The translations under genes were made by a program, and so were the position numbers. Positions 45,811 to 55,738 of a DNA stretch of 64,000 nucleotides are shown piece by piece (within the stretch, counting starts at the first letter, position 1; each line of letters starts with the position of its first letter). Source of the DNA: an uncultured bacterium (GTDB taxonomy: Bacteria > Cyanobacteriota > Vampirovibrionia > Gastranaerophilales > Gastranaerophilaceae); contig CACWTN010000005.1 of assembly GCA_902763805.1 (NCBI GenBank), positions 1 to 64,000 on the forward strand, written 5' to 3'. Below the pieces are notes generated by a model. The model worked only from the letters and a program-made list of their open reading frames with translations. It ran no database searches and was not told the DNA's origin.

Positions 45811-46236
45811 TCAGTTATTCCAGTTTGTTTTTTCAACAAAAGTCTTTACGGCTTCAGACAAATCACTTGGCGGAGCAAGCGGAGTTTCACCCTCCGGCGG
45901 AAGATTTGCCTGCAGAGATAATGTATCCCTGAGCTTATTATAAAGACTTAACGAACCGTACAGGAATATTGATGTTCCGACAACACAAAGCATTGCAACA
46001 ATGAACTTTTTTGCAAGTGCTTTTTTGCCTACAGGTTCTTTAAATCTTGATGGCAAAGCTTCAGGAACCGATACAGACTCCTCGACAACAGAGTCGTTAA
46101 ATGCATTAACATCTTCCTGTGTCATAACTTCCGTATTCACTGTATCAGCAGTTTCAAAATCAGCTTCCTGTATATCACCGGCGATTACAGGAAGTGAAAG
46201 TGAACACATAATCAATATTGCAAAAAATTTGTTCAT
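45811..46236 (-). CDS. exported single-helix membrane protein, unknown
   Basis: The 141 residues have a signal peptide (cleavage near residue 20), an acidic stretch (21-60), one membrane helix (about 78-98) and a Pro-rich tail (LPPEGETPLAPPSDLS). No family is recognised. It lies 9 bases after RNase E/G and 3 bases before rsmI, so it is expressed with RNA-processing genes. A membrane anchor or partner for the RNase is conceivable but not shown. Confidence 0.7.
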   Translation of the reverse strand: MNKFFAILIMCSLSLPVIAGDIQEADFETADTVNTEVMTQEDVNAFNDSVVEESVSVPEALPSRFKEPVGKKALAKKFIVAMLCVVGTSIFLYGSLSLYNKLRDTLSLQANLPPEGETPLAPPSDLSEAVKTFVEKTNWNN

Positions 46237-46245
46237 TAAGAGTTT

Positions 46246-48030
46246 TTATCCTTCCGATTCTTCTTTTGCTTTGTTATTGCGTTTTGCATTTTTATTTGCG
46301 CCTCTGTTCGGTCTGCGGGAACGTTTTGGAGCAGGTTTCTTTTCCTCTGTTGTTTCCTGTATTTCCGCAGGTTTTGTTTCTGCTCCTGCTTCTGCCGTCA
46401 CAGAAATTACCTCTGTATTTTCCTGTTTTGGATTCTTTTTGCCTTTATTAACAGTCTTTTTATCAACAACAGGAGCTATCTCAGCCTCAGAAGTCAGAAC
46501 GGTTGAAGCAAGATTTTCATCTTTTTTAACATCCGATTCTTTTATTTTTTTACGTCCTTTTGCTCTGCCTTTCTGTACTTTTACCTGCTGTTCCTGTTTA
46601 ATTTCCTGAACTTCAGCCTGAGCTGTAACAGCAGGATTTTCTGTCTGCTCTATCTGAGGTTCCTGAACCGTTTGTTCTTTAACTTCATCCTGAGGTTTAT
46701 TATCATTTACCCCTTTATTAAATTTGTTGTTAGAGAATTTCTTTCTGTCATTAACAGGAAGTTTAATCTTAGCTGCTTTAGCTCTGTATTCGCCTTCAGC
46801 CGTTGCAGATGCAAACTTCATGTCTTCCATTATGTAACCATTTCCTTGGCAGTGCGGGCAGCGTTTTGCAAATATCTCACTAATTGCCTGTCCCTGTCTG
46901 TGTCTTGTCATCTCAACAAGACCCAAATCCGATAACTGACCGACCTGCGGTTTAGCCTTATCAGCTTCCATTGCAAGTTCAAGTTCTTCCATCATTGTTA
47001 ATTTATCGATACGGTTTGTCATATCAATAAAGTCAATAATAATCATACCGCCGATGTTACGAAGTCTTAACTGACGTGCAATCTCATGAACTGCCTCTAT
47101 ATTTGTTTTCAGGATAGTTTCGTCCTGAGTTGCGGAGTTAGTAAACTTACCGCTGTTAACATCAATAACCGTAAGCGCTTCCGTTGTCTGGATAAACAAA
47201 TATCCGCCAGAGGGAAGATTTACCTTCATCTGAAGTGCCGCTTTAATTTCTTTATGGATATCCATTGCAACCAATAAGGGCTCTGAACCTTTATAAAGAG
47301 TTACATTTATATTCTTGTTCATGTGCCAGTTCTGAAGAAGGTTCTGAACTCTATTAAGAGCAAAACCCGTATCAACAATTATTTCCTGTGTTTCTTCGTT
47401 ACAAGCTTCACGGATAACTCTGTACAATAAATCCTGGTCACGATAAAGAAGGCTCGGCGGCTCCATACTTTCAGCAGATGTAACAATATTGTTCCATTTT
47501 TCAAGAAGGATTTCCAAATCCTCCTGTATATCCGCTTCGGTTTGTCCTTCAGCTTCTGTTCTTACAATAATACCGACTCCTACAGGCTTAAGAAGGTTAA
47601 CAAGAGATTTTAATCTTGCTCTTTCTTTAGATGAAGTAATTTTCTTACTTACGTTAATACCGGCTTCATTCGGCATAAGAACCAAAAATCTTCCGGGGAG
47701 TGATATTTCGGTCGTAACCCTTGGACCTTTGTGTCCTACAGGTTCTTTTACAACCTGAACAACAAGTTTTTGTTTCGGTTTTAATTTATCCTGCAAAGCT
47801 CCTTTTCCGCCTACATCCTGTGCGTGAAGGAAACCCATCTTATCTGAACCTACGTTTACGAATGCTGCTTCAATTGAGGGTAAGATATTTTCTACCTGAC
47901 AGAGGTAAACGTCACCGAGGATTATCTCTCCTCTGTGTACAAAAAATTCTGCTACTTTTCCGTTTTCTACAACCGCAGCAATATTATCACGCTCGGCTAT
48001 AATGATTTTGTTTGCGTTCGTGTCTTTCAT
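46246..48030 (-). CDS. rng: ribonuclease E/G
   Basis: This endonuclease cuts single-stranded AU-rich RNA in rRNA maturation and mRNA decay. An S1 domain (about 37-118: GDVYLCQVENILPSIEAAFVNVG) precedes the catalytic region, with metal-binding aspartates in VIDVNSGKF and IIDFIDM, and the zinc-link CPHC near residue 390. The roughly 190-residue tail is disordered, with alternating acidic and Lys/Arg-rich stretches, as in cyanobacterial and RNase E-type enzymes, whose tails bind RNA or partners. It sits 20 bases after the radical SAM gene, a common order in bacteria. Confidence 0.95.
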   Translation of the reverse strand: MKDTNANKIIIAERDNIAAVVENGKVAEFFVHRGEIILGDVYLCQVENILPSIEAAFVNVGSDKMGFLHAQDVGGKGALQDKLKPKQKLVVQVVKEPVGHKGPRVTTEISLPGRFLVLMPNEAGINVSKKITSSKERARLKSLVNLLKPVGVGIIVRTEAEGQTEADIQEDLEILLEKWNNIVTSAESMEPPSLLYRDQDLLYRVIREACNEETQEIIVDTGFALNRVQNLLQNWHMNKNINVTLYKGSEPLLVAMDIHKEIKAALQMKVNLPSGGYLFIQTTEALTVIDVNSGKFTNSATQDETILKTNIEAVHEIARQLRLRNIGGMIIIDFIDMTNRIDKLTMMEELELAMEADKAKPQVGQLSDLGLVEMTRHRQGQAISEIFAKRCPHCQGNGYIMEDMKFASATAEGEYRAKAAKIKLPVNDRKKFSNNKFNKGVNDNKPQDEVKEQTVQEPQIEQTENPAVTAQAEVQEIKQEQQVKVQKGRAKGRKKIKESDVKKDENLASTVLTSEAEIAPVVDKKTVNKGKKNPKQENTEVISVTAEAGAETKPAEIQETTEEKKPAPKRSRRPNRGANKNAKRNNKAKEESEG

Positions 48031-48050
48031 CTCTAAATCCTTTTTAATAA

Positions 48051-50636
48051 CTACATCTCGTTTAGTTTTTCGTCAAGAAACCGAACTCTTGTAATCTCAA
48101 AAATCTGTCCGGGGTTTACAAGCTTCATCAAATCATCCGCACGCAAAGCAGGGATATCCGATCCTTGACCTACTTTAAGGTATATGAACAGACTGTCATC
48201 TTCAAATCTATAACTTCCGATAGATTTTTTAAAATCTGTTGTTTTTTCTAAACCTTTCTTGTTTTTCTTCGTAATCAAAATACTATCCGAAGATAAAACC
48301 TTATCCACATCATACCTGAAATTTTCGGTTTTGTAAAGAGGGTAAATATCATTAGAATTGTTGCAAGACTTGATATACGGCGAGATTTTATATTCCGCCC
48401 ACTGAGCTTCTGTATCAACAGCAGCCGCATATCTTTCAACCTGTTTAATACCGATAACTTTTGCACCCTCGGGAAGTTTTGAGTTGATTAAATCAACCAA
48501 ATCTTTCTCCGCAATATTGTCGTATATTTCTATATCAACAAGCTCGCCTTCACTTTGGGCAAACAAAGGAAGTGCTATTCCCATTGAAACCTTCATAGAA
48601 GGATTAAATCCCAGCGTGTAAACCATTCTTAACCCTGTTCTTGCAAGACATTTATGGAAAGTATTCTGCCAATCAAGATGAGAAAAATACCTGAGCAGAC
48701 CTTTTTTGGTTATTTTTAAGCGGTAGCGGTAAACAGGAATACTCATATCGACATTGGCTTTTGTCGGGTCAACAGGCTTCACGTCAAGAACGTGTTGAGC
48801 TTCTTCTGATGCTTTATATGGTTTTGCAAGAACTTTTTTGGTTTTCAGATTTTTACAAACTCCGCAGTTTACACAATTATGTTCGCATGTTTTCTGCAGG
48901 TTAAATTCTTCACCCTGCACCATAGCCTGTTTATACTCATTTTGAAGCCATTCTTTTGATAAACCTACATTTACAAAATCCCACGGCAAAACTTCGTCAA
49001 GCCCGTATGATTTTTGCGCAAGAGAAGAAAGCGTAAATCCGCACTCATCTGCAGTTTTTTCCCATACTTCTTTATCAAAATGTTCTCCCCACGCATCAAG
49101 GTAACACCCTTTTTTATAGAGTGCATAAATATAATCACAAAGCGGCTCATCACCTCTTGTCAAAACAGCTTCTATCCGTGAAACCGCACTTTCATGGTAA
49201 TTAATTTTAAGTCCTTTAATATGTTTTGTTTTTTCTTTTAAGTACCCTATATGCTCCGACACTACACTCAAATCAGTCTGACCGCACCACTGGAAGGGTG
49301 TAAACGGCTTTGGTACAAAAATTGATACGGTACAGGTTAAATCTAAGCCATAATTTAAACAAAGCTCCTGTTTAATCTGTTTGGCTCTGTATTTGATTTT
49401 GCCCAAAAGTTCAGCCATCTCATCCATATCCGTTAGAGTTTCTGTGGGCAAACCTGCAATAAAATAAAACTTAACCTTGCTCCACCCGTTTTTATACAGA
49501 GTTAAAACAGCTTCAAGAATTTGCTCCTGGGAGATATTTTTCTTTATAACATTCCTTAGCCGCTGGCTTCCTGCCTCAGGCGCAAGTGTCATTCCCGACT
49601 TTCTGACAGAATGCATAAGATTTGCAAGCTCTAAACTAAACCCGTCAATACGCTGACTCGGAAGCGATACGTTGATTTTTCTTTTATTAAAATCAACAGA
49701 CAACTCTTTTATAACCTCGCTTATATTCCCGTAATCATTAGATGAAAGAGAAAGCAGTGAATATTCATCATATCCTGTATTATTAACCAAATCTTTTGTA
49801 ATTTTTATAATATCTTCCGCTTCACGCTCTCTTATCGGAAGTGTAACGTGTCCCGGCTGACAAAAACGGCACATTCTTCCGCACCCTCTGCGGATTTCAA
49901 CAATTGCTCTGTCGTGGACTGAGCTTGAAAACGGTATCGGATAAGCTGTTGAAGCATTTTCCAATGTTAATGGTGATATGCGTTTATTAACACCGGCATT
50001 TATTCCTTTGCTCCAGCAGCCGTCAAGTTTGCATAATTCTTCAATACGTTCTTTTCTTGATTTCCCCCTTGTTCGCTCCAATACTTCACAAACCTCTACC
50101 ATCATATCTTCGCCGTCACCGATACAGAATACATCAATAAAATCACTCATCGGAAGCGGATTAAATGTACAGGGACCGCCTGCAAGAACTACCGGTTCAT
50201 CATCTTTTCTCTCGGAATTTTTTACCCCTACTCCCGACATCTCAAGCATTTTTAATACCGTCGGATAAGAAAGCTCGTACTGCAGAGAAAAACCTATACC
50301 GTCAAAATCTTTTAAAGCCCGTTTTGATTCAACACCGTATAAAAACTCCGGCTTAAAATCAGGCTCGGGAGCATAAGCACGATCTGCCAAAAATGGAGAA
50401 ATGTATTCGTTTGTTCCATCATTAATTATACGTTTATATGAATTTACCCTGTCATAAATAATTCTGACTCCGAGATTACTTATACCTATCTCGTATTTAT
50501 CGGGGAAAACAAACGCAAATTTAACGGAGGAGGTGTCCCAGTCTTTGTTATATGATAAAAACTCTCCGCCTACATATTGATATGGTTTTGTTGCATTAAA
50601 CAGCGCATCATGCTGATTTCTGAAAAAACAATTCAT
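48051..50636 (-). CDS. B12-binding-type radical SAM protein with DUF2344 domain
   Basis: The 861 residues join two proteins that are often separate neighbours: an N-terminal cobalamin-type domain with the radical SAM core (TIGR03960 type), whose cluster is C252/C256/C259 in RRGCGRMCRFC, and a C-terminal DUF2344/TIGR03936 domain (about 640-861, YRYRLKITKKGLLRYFSHLDW). Between them is a second cysteine group (CEHNCVNCGVC). Function is unknown, but the family nearly always precedes rng, as here, suggesting an RNA or ribosome modification. It heads the rng-rsmI operon and diverges from cdd. Confidence 0.9.
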   Translation of the reverse strand: MNCFFRNQHDALFNATKPYQYVGGEFLSYNKDWDTSSVKFAFVFPDKYEIGISNLGVRIIYDRVNSYKRIINDGTNEYISPFLADRAYAPEPDFKPEFLYGVESKRALKDFDGIGFSLQYELSYPTVLKMLEMSGVGVKNSERKDDEPVVLAGGPCTFNPLPMSDFIDVFCIGDGEDMMVEVCEVLERTRGKSRKERIEELCKLDGCWSKGINAGVNKRISPLTLENASTAYPIPFSSSVHDRAIVEIRRGCGRMCRFCQPGHVTLPIREREAEDIIKITKDLVNNTGYDEYSLLSLSSNDYGNISEVIKELSVDFNKRKINVSLPSQRIDGFSLELANLMHSVRKSGMTLAPEAGSQRLRNVIKKNISQEQILEAVLTLYKNGWSKVKFYFIAGLPTETLTDMDEMAELLGKIKYRAKQIKQELCLNYGLDLTCTVSIFVPKPFTPFQWCGQTDLSVVSEHIGYLKEKTKHIKGLKINYHESAVSRIEAVLTRGDEPLCDYIYALYKKGCYLDAWGEHFDKEVWEKTADECGFTLSSLAQKSYGLDEVLPWDFVNVGLSKEWLQNEYKQAMVQGEEFNLQKTCEHNCVNCGVCKNLKTKKVLAKPYKASEEAQHVLDVKPVDPTKANVDMSIPVYRYRLKITKKGLLRYFSHLDWQNTFHKCLARTGLRMVYTLGFNPSMKVSMGIALPLFAQSEGELVDIEIYDNIAEKDLVDLINSKLPEGAKVIGIKQVERYAAAVDTEAQWAEYKISPYIKSCNNSNDIYPLYKTENFRYDVDKVLSSDSILITKKNKKGLEKTTDFKKSIGSYRFEDDSLFIYLKVGQGSDIPALRADDLMKLVNPGQIFEITRVRFLDEKLNEM

Positions 50637-50723
50637 AAAAACATGTTACCATGAATATACATTAGTACTAAAATGTGTTAGAATAATTATACGGTATATT
50701 CCGTCCTTAACAGGAGTGGTCAA

Positions 50724-51113
50724 ATGTACGATTACAAATTACTGATGGATAACGCAAAAGAGGCATCAAAACAGTCTTATTCACCTTTCTCAAGGTTTGC
50801 CGTCGGTGCCTGTGTGCTTGCAAAAAGCGGTAAAATCTATACGGGCTGTAATGTTGAAAATTCTTCCTTCGGAATGACAATTTGTGCGGAACGGTGTGCA
50901 ATTTTTAAAGCTATATCTGAAGGAGAAAGAGAGATTCTTGCTGTTGCAATATATTCTCCAAACGCTGACGATTGCAACCCATGCGGAGCCTGCAGACAGG
51001 TAATGTACGAATTCCAGGGTGATGATACGGAAGTCGAAATTATTACCGAAAGTATGAGTGAGTTAATTGTACGTAAACTAAGCGAATACCTGCCGTACGG
51101 ATTTAAAATATAA
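50724..51113 (+). CDS. cdd: cytidine deaminase
   Basis: It deaminates cytidine and deoxycytidine in pyrimidine salvage. Zinc ligands and catalytic Glu are in TICAERCAIFKA and PCGACRQVMYEF; the N-terminus has YSPFSRFAVGACV and GCNVENSSFG. The 129 residues are normal for the tetrameric class. AACAGGAGTGG precedes the ATG. Its stop is directly followed by the ATG of the next gene. Confidence 0.96.
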   Translation: MYDYKLLMDNAKEASKQSYSPFSRFAVGACVLAKSGKIYTGCNVENSSFGMTICAERCAIFKAISEGEREILAVAIYSPNADDCNPCGACRQVMYEFQGDDTEVEIITESMSELIVRKLSEYLPYGFKI

Positions 51114-51344
51114 ATGTACATCGTAGAACTTTTTTTTAAATGGCTAAATAAAAACAACAGAGGTACAGGTGCAAATCCTGAGAATACTCTTAAAGAAGGG
51201 ATAAATATCAACCGAGAAGGAGAGATTATAAACGAACCGCCGGAAGATGAAGCCTTAACCTGCGAGCATAATTTTATGCCCGTTGACAGCACCGGTTTGA
51301 TACTGGCTTGTACAAAATGCGGGTTTGTTATAAAACATAAATAA
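51114..51344 (+). CDS. small zinc-ribbon-like protein
   Basis: A 76-residue protein with C50, H52, C66 and C69 (TCEH...CTKCG), a likely zinc-ribbon, after a polar, disordered stretch. Its ATG immediately follows the stop codon of cdd, so the two are probably coupled. Function unknown; it may bind nucleic acid or simply be structural. Confidence 0.65.
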   Translation: MYIVELFFKWLNKNNRGTGANPENTLKEGININREGEIINEPPEDEALTCEHNFMPVDSTGLILACTKCGFVIKHK

Positions 51345-51373
51345 TAAATTTAAATAAGAGGACAAATTAATAT

Positions 51374-53569
51374 ATGGATAAATTTCTTGATTTTATATCA
51401 TCAAAAAACTTCAGAAACGGTTTTTGTTTTGTACTGTTTACAGCACTTATGGCAATTACCATATCATCACAAAACTACTTTTTTCAGAAAGTAATCGAAA
51501 ACGGTATCAGCAAAAAAGATATTGTTGCGCAAAAAGATATTGTAGTAATTGACACAAAAAAAACAGAACAGCACAGAAAAGAAGTTGCACAAAATGTTGA
51601 GCCGATTATAACACAGGCTGAAGATGAGTTTGTAACAACAAATCTTCTTACGCTTAAAAACTCGGTTCTCAAAATCAGACAAAAAGAAGCTACTGACGAA
51701 ACAAAAAAAGATGAGTTAAAAATCTTATTTGATGAATCAGGCAAACAGGGATTAATCGATTATCTCTTAAAATCCAGCGATTCCGACCTGATATCATTGT
51801 TTGAAAAAGCACAGATAACACTGAGCGCTGTTTTAAACAAAGGGATTTCATCCAACGACTTTGAGAACAATAAAGTAGAAAGTATTATAAAAAAACACAT
51901 ACCAAACAGCGTTCCCAGATATCAGAGCAACATGATTGTTGGTATTTTAAATCAGGTTATTGCACCTAATCTTGTTGTAGATGAGTTTGCAACTGAAATT
52001 GCAAAGAAAAATGCGCAGAATTCAGTCAAGCCTTACGAAGTAGTTTTCAAAAAAGGTCAGAAAATAGTATTTGAAGGCGAACCTGTCACAAAGCTTAAAC
52101 GAGATGCCCTTCGCGCGGCAGGATATAACGTTCTTGAAGTCAACTGGGGCGGAATTTTGGGAATATATCTTCTAATTGCGTTTTTCACCTTTGTATTCCT
52201 CCAGTATGAAAAGAATTTTGAAAAACAATATTATAACTCAAAATACATGACAATAATGGGCACGTTTACGCTTATTTTGGGCTTAATTTCAGCCGTTCTG
52301 CCGACAGGATTTTCACCGGCTATAATACCGATACCGGCTTATACAATACTTTTATCAATATTCACAACACCGCGAAACGCATTTTTTGCATCAACGATTG
52401 TTCTTGCAATGCTTGCTATTGGTATGCACTGGAATATAGAAATTATTGCGGCATTTATGCTATTAAATACGGTTGTAATGACTGCCGTTTCAAGACTTAA
52501 ATTTTCCAAACGTTCTGACTTACTCATAATAAGCGCAAAAATTACGCTCGCAGGTCTGTTAGTTGTGGGCGGAATTTACTTCATTGAAAAATACATGATG
52601 GATATAGAAAATGCCTTAATCCTCAAGGATTTGGGATATATGGTTATAAACTGCTTTGTAATAAGCGGTGTTTTTGTACTTGGAGTTCTGCCCCTTATAG
52701 AAAACACGTTCAAAATACTCACACCTTATGGTTTGGCAGAGCTTGCAGACCATAATCAGGAGCTTTTGAAACGTCTTATGCAGGAAGCTCCTGGAACATT
52801 TAACCACAGCTTAACAGTTTCTCATATGTGTGAAAATGCAGCAGAAGCAATTGGCGCGAACCCTGTTCTTGCGAGAGTCGGAGCTATGTATCACGATATC
52901 GGAAAACTGCAAAGACCTATGTTCTTTGTGGAAAATCAGTCTTTCTACGGAATAGAAAACCCGCACAACTCCTGCGCACCTTCCTTCAGTAAAATGCTTA
53001 TTACCGCACACCCGAAAGATGGTGTGGAGCTTGCAAAAGATTACCACATTCCGCAAATTATTCATAACTTCATTATGCAGCATCACGGAACAAGTCTCGT
53101 CAGTTATTTTTACAACGAAGCTATTAAAGAGAAGGGCGCTGATAATGTTAAAGAAGAACAATTCCGTTATCCGGGTCCAAAGCCAAACATGAAGGAGACC
53201 GCAATATTAATGATAGCAGACGCGGTTGAATCAGCGGTAAGAGCGGCTAAAAATCCGACTAATGAAGAAATTGATTCAATTATTGATAAAATTATTACAG
53301 AGAGAATTAATGACGGTCAGCTATCTGACTCACCTTTAACATTTAAAGATATTTCTGTTATAGGTCAGACTTTCTCAAGAATGCTGAGAGGAATGCATCA
53401 CAAGAGAATTAAATACCATGACGACCTTGTTCAGGAGCTTGGCAAAAAACAAATAAAAGACCTTATTCCTAAGCCAATTGTTGCACAACCGGCTCTTGAC
53501 CTGGATTTGGACGCAAAAATCAAAGAACTTGAAAACAAAAAAAATGAAAACACTTCTGAGGATATATAA
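51374..53569 (+). CDS. pgpH: PgpH-type membrane HD-domain phosphodiesterase
   Basis: PgpH/YqfF proteins degrade cyclic di-AMP. The 731 residues run: one membrane helix (about 17-35), an external 7TMR-HDED domain (about 40-255), a seven-helix membrane part (about 260-470), then a cytosolic HD domain with HDIGK at residues 507-511, LVSYFYNEAI and ILMIADAVESAVRA. The order pgpH-ybeY-dgkA is widespread. It suggests the cell uses c-di-AMP, although no synthase gene is in the window. Confidence 0.92.
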   Translation: MDKFLDFISSKNFRNGFCFVLFTALMAITISSQNYFFQKVIENGISKKDIVAQKDIVVIDTKKTEQHRKEVAQNVEPIITQAEDEFVTTNLLTLKNSVLKIRQKEATDETKKDELKILFDESGKQGLIDYLLKSSDSDLISLFEKAQITLSAVLNKGISSNDFENNKVESIIKKHIPNSVPRYQSNMIVGILNQVIAPNLVVDEFATEIAKKNAQNSVKPYEVVFKKGQKIVFEGEPVTKLKRDALRAAGYNVLEVNWGGILGIYLLIAFFTFVFLQYEKNFEKQYYNSKYMTIMGTFTLILGLISAVLPTGFSPAIIPIPAYTILLSIFTTPRNAFFASTIVLAMLAIGMHWNIEIIAAFMLLNTVVMTAVSRLKFSKRSDLLIISAKITLAGLLVVGGIYFIEKYMMDIENALILKDLGYMVINCFVISGVFVLGVLPLIENTFKILTPYGLAELADHNQELLKRLMQEAPGTFNHSLTVSHMCENAAEAIGANPVLARVGAMYHDIGKLQRPMFFVENQSFYGIENPHNSCAPSFSKMLITAHPKDGVELAKDYHIPQIIHNFIMQHHGTSLVSYFYNEAIKEKGADNVKEEQFRYPGPKPNMKETAILMIADAVESAVRAAKNPTNEEIDSIIDKIITERINDGQLSDSPLTFKDISVIGQTFSRMLRGMHHKRIKYHDDLVQELGKKQIKDLIPKPIVAQPALDLDLDAKIKELENKKNENTSEDI

Positions 53570-53577
53570 GGAACAAA

Positions 53578-54087
53578 ATGCCTGAGATTAACATTTTTAC
53601 CGACAATATTTATGAAGAACAGAAAATTAATGAAAAAGATGTAATAGAAAAAACACGAAAATTACTTGAGTTTTACATCTCAGATGTCGGTTCGGATTCC
53701 TGCCTTGAAGGTAAAGAATATAATTCAGTTACACTTGATATTGTTTTCTGCGATTCTGAAAAAACTCACGAACTCAACAGAGATTACAGAAATAAAGATT
53801 ATCCTGCCGACATAATCACTTTTGCTATATTCGCCGATGATGAAAACAGCTTTATTTTTGACGGTGACATTAACCTCGGTGAAATTATTATAGCAATGGA
53901 CAAGGTTAAAGAAGGCGTAAACAGAGATATCAGCAACTCAAAAAACTGGAAGCAGGAAATGTTTTTCCTTATTAGCCACGGGTTAATGCACTTATTGGGA
54001 TTTGACCATCAGAGCGAAGAGGAGTACAATTTTGTCATAGCTGAGCAGAAAAAAGCGCTGGAGTGTATAGATTATGACAAGATATAA
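53578..54087 (+). CDS. ybeY: endoribonuclease YbeY
   Basis: YbeY is a metalloprotein needed for 16S rRNA 3'-end maturation and ribosome quality control. The zinc motif HGLMHLLGFDH (family HGxLHLxGxDH) is complete, preceded by the RNKDYPADIITFA strand and GDINLGEIIIA. The 169 residues are normal. It overlaps dgkA by 14 bases and follows pgpH by 8, so the three form an operon. Confidence 0.95.
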   Translation: MPEINIFTDNIYEEQKINEKDVIEKTRKLLEFYISDVGSDSCLEGKEYNSVTLDIVFCDSEKTHELNRDYRNKDYPADIITFAIFADDENSFIFDGDINLGEIIIAMDKVKEGVNRDISNSKNWKQEMFFLISHGLMHLLGFDHQSEEEYNFVIAEQKKALECIDYDKI

Positions 54088-54460
54088 ATCCCAGGGGTTT
54101 AACAACACATTTAAGAATGCCAGAAAAGGTTTTAATCTGGCTGTAAAAAGTGAAATAAACATAAGAATTCACGTGACCGTCGCAACTCTTGTACTTGTGG
54201 CAGCTTGGTTTCTCAAGTTCAGTGCGGTAGAATTTTGCTGCCTCCTGTTTGCAATTGCTATAGTAATTTGTGCGGAAATGCTTAATACCGCAATTGAATT
54301 TGCCCTTGATTCAATTTATCACAACAGATACTCAAGAATGGTAGGAATGGCAAAGGATATCTCTGCAGGAGCCGTAATGTTTGCAACTGTTATAAGTATA
54401 GTTGTCGGACTGATACTTTTCGGCGGAAAAATTTTAGCTCTTGCTCATATCATTCCATAA
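54074..54460 (+). CDS. dgkA: diacylglycerol/undecaprenol kinase
   Basis: The 128-residue integral membrane kinase has three membrane helices and the family signature EMLNTAIEFALDSI, with metal/ATP-binding glutamates, plus AKDISAGAVMFATVISI. It phosphorylates undecaprenol or diacylglycerol to feed lipid carrier pools. Its start lies inside ybeY (14-base overlap). Its end overlaps a convergent secreted-protein gene by 11 bases. Confidence 0.94.
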   Translation: MTRYKSQGFNNTFKNARKGFNLAVKSEINIRIHVTVATLVLVAAWFLKFSAVEFCCLLFAIAIVICAEMLNTAIEFALDSIYHNRYSRMVGMAKDISAGAVMFATVISIVVGLILFGGKILALAHIIP

Positions 54461-54959
54461 TTTTTCTTGTCATAATCAGATTATCGTTTTTGTCAAAGCA
54501 TTTGTTTCCGACCCAATGCGCCAAAAGTCTGCCTTCCGGGGAATATATACGGCTTTCCTGTGCGGATAATCTAATGCCGTAATTAATAACATTACCGTCT
54601 GGCTTAAATTTTGTAAATTTACAGGGATAATCCTCTGAATCCTTTTTTGTGTATGCGGTAAGTTTGCCGTTTGAAGAATAGTACCAGGCTGTCAGCAAGT
54701 TATCATAATACTGAACAGCATAACTTCCGTCAGAAAATTTCGCAAGCTTTCGGTCCTTAAGTTCAGTGACACCCTGATAAAGATAATTAAGATTTATTGT
54801 ATTATCAGCGTCATAAAAATAATTTCTTAAATCTTCAATACTGTACTTTGTAATACCGCTGCGCTCAGCGTTATATTCTACTTCACCTGTTATAATCTGA
54901 GCATAGGCGGCAGAATTTATCAGAATTAATGTAAAAAGTAACAGAATAAATCGTTTCAT
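54450..54959 (-). CDS. secreted protein with short beta-turn repeats, unknown
   Basis: A signal peptide (MKRFILLLFTLILINSAAYA, cleavage near residue 20) leads to about 149 residues with repeated aromatic/Gly strand-turn units (YYSSNGKLTAY, FKPDGNVINY, YSPEGRLLAHW) resembling MORN-like or toxin_15-style repeats. No catalytic motif is seen. It overlaps dgkA by 11 bases on the other strand, and follows the other secreted-protein gene by 30 bases, with which it may share a transcript. Confidence 0.65.
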   Translation of the reverse strand: MKRFILLLFTLILINSAAYAQIITGEVEYNAERSGITKYSIEDLRNYFYDADNTINLNYLYQGVTELKDRKLAKFSDGSYAVQYYDNLLTAWYYSSNGKLTAYTKKDSEDYPCKFTKFKPDGNVINYGIRLSAQESRIYSPEGRLLAHWVGNKCFDKNDNLIMTRKIME

Positions 54960-54989
54960 ATCAGGTATTTAACGATTTATCGAAAAAAA

Positions 54990-55631
54990 TCAAAATCTTA
55001 TGTTTGTCCCGAAATTAACCTGAGAAGACCCCGGACCGTAATCCTGCTGAGTCTGTGCCGCGCCTGCATTAAAATCCATTCTTCCGTCCTTAAACGGTTT
55101 GTATTCCACGGATATTTCGCCTTTATTTGAGTTATTACCGAGATTTTTTGAATATTTGTTCTTTAACTTTATTTTTTCATTAAGTTTGTATTCAGGACCA
55201 AACCCCACAGTCCCCTTTGTCTGAGCTTCCATTCCGCCCAGAGAATTTGTCTGATAATCCGCACCTACGGACATTTTATCGGTTATATCATACCCGGAAT
55301 ACAGAGTTCTTTTCTGGGAAATATTTTCGGGAGCAAGAGTTGTATCATATTTTGCCCGGAATTTTGCCTTGCCAAATGTTTTTTCCTTCTTGTTTGTTAC
55401 CGTTTTTTTTGAATACAAACAGTCTTCATCTTCCCTCAGATATTTAAACGGGTGCCGTATCATATCAATATCAATGTCGTCCTCCTGTTTAACATTCATA
55501 CTGTTAACGGTTGGTGAAAAAGATTTGTACTGATGGATATCAGAAGAACCCAAATCCAGATATACTTCGTCATCTGCCATAACAGGCAGAATAAAACAAC
55601 TTAACAGAACAGATAATAAAAACTTTTTCAT
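54990..55631 (-). CDS. probable outer-membrane beta-barrel protein
   Basis: After a signal peptide (cleavage near VMA, residue 19) come about 70 polar residues, then about 120 residues of alternating beta strands (AKYDTTLAP, KMSVGADYQTN, GTVGFGPEYKLN, GEISVEYKPF, MDFNAGAAQTQ), ending in a C-terminal phenylalanine (NFGTNIRF), the classic outer-membrane insertion signal. The barrel would have about eight strands. Function and family unknown. Confidence 0.65.
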   Translation of the reverse strand: MKKFLLSVLLSCFILPVMADDEVYLDLGSSDIHQYKSFSPTVNSMNVKQEDDIDIDMIRHPFKYLREDEDCLYSKKTVTNKKEKTFGKAKFRAKYDTTLAPENISQKRTLYSGYDITDKMSVGADYQTNSLGGMEAQTKGTVGFGPEYKLNEKIKLKNKYSKNLGNNSNKGEISVEYKPFKDGRMDFNAGAAQTQQDYGPGSSQVNFGTNIRF

Positions 55632-55669
55632 AAGAATATTATAAACTATTTTTGTATTTAAAAAAACAG

Positions 55670-55698
55670 TTTAACAATAATCATTTGGGTAATATAAT
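55670..55698 (+). promoter_or_regulatory. promoter of cysK-cysE
   Basis: TTTAAC (55670-55675), a 17-base spacer and TATAAT (55693-55698), 40 bases before the cysK start. Confidence 0.6.
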
Positions 55699-55738
55699 AG
55701 GGGTAAATATAACTTATAATAAAAAAGAGGATTAGAAA